Source: Nemopilema nomurai | Taxonomy: Eukaryota > Cnidaria > Scyphozoa > Rhizostomeae > Rhizostomatidae | Direction: 5' to 3' | Assembly (NCBI GenBank): GCA_003864495.1 | Contig: PEDN01001400.1 | Coordinates: 1 to 64,000 of the forward strand | DNA: 64,000 nt | Shown here: one piece after another, positions 63,960 through 64,000 of the stretch | How positions within the stretch are numbered: the first letter of the stretch is position 1 | Layout: each line of letters starts with the position of its first letter | Position numbers and translations under genes: made by a program | Notes under the pieces: generated by a model | Told to the model about the DNA's origin: nothing | Seen by the model: the letters and a program-made list of their open reading frames with translations, nothing else | Databases searched by the model: none

Positions 63960-64000
63960 CTGTTGAAACAACAAAATCATGAAAGTTTTGTTTTGCCAAA

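Overview
The window is nuclear DNA from an intron-rich invertebrate animal. Genes are split into many small exons with GT-AG (and a few GC-AG) introns, coding exons sit in AT-rich non-coding DNA, and the recognisable proteins are metazoan: eL36, IDH2, a hnRNP K-like protein with three KH domains, a GLD-2/TENT2 poly(A) polymerase, two synaptotagmin-like proteins, a MADF-BESS factor and a FAM219 protein. An anthozoan cnidarian (coral or sea anemone) is my best guess, from overall style only; I have no diagnostic marker. No bacterial-type operons, CRISPR arrays, rRNA or convincing tRNA genes were seen.

Layout, left to right. 1-3.0 kb: 5' part of a minus-strand GLD-2-like gene that runs off the left edge. 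5.7-7.5 kb: complete minus-strand RPL36 with a TOP-like leader exon. 10.9-13.5 kb: a plus-strand synaptotagmin-like gene, facing (tail to tail) a second minus-strand synaptotagmin-like gene at 16.1-20.2 kb. 20.2-26.8 kb: mostly gene-free, with a 200-codon reading frame broken by three stops (24.5-25.1 kb) and a 12-bp minisatellite (25.2-25.7 kb). 26.8-34.7 kb: complete nine-exon IDH2, one intron being GC-AG. 35.0-40.3 kb: a satellite array of about 28-30 monomers of about 174 bp, each with a 14-bp palindrome. 40.6-50.6 kb: a hnRNP K-like gene on the minus strand, with several micro-exons, a second GC-AG intron and an apparent one-base frameshift in its RGG exon. 53.5-55.9 kb: a two-exon MADF-BESS gene on the plus strand. 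61-62.5 kb: exons of an unrecognised small plus-strand gene. 63.05-63.96 kb: the 3' end of a FAM219-family gene entering from the right edge on the minus strand.

The genes do not form a pathway. Themes are RNA biology (GLD-2-like, hnRNP K-like, eL36), vesicle trafficking (two C2-domain proteins) and mitochondrial NADPH supply (IDH2). The most notable points are the satellite next to IDH2, the micro-exon architecture of the hnRNP K-like gene, two independent GC-AG introns, the convergent synaptotagmin pair with matching C2B intron positions, and the open-but-stopped reading frame at 24.5 kb.
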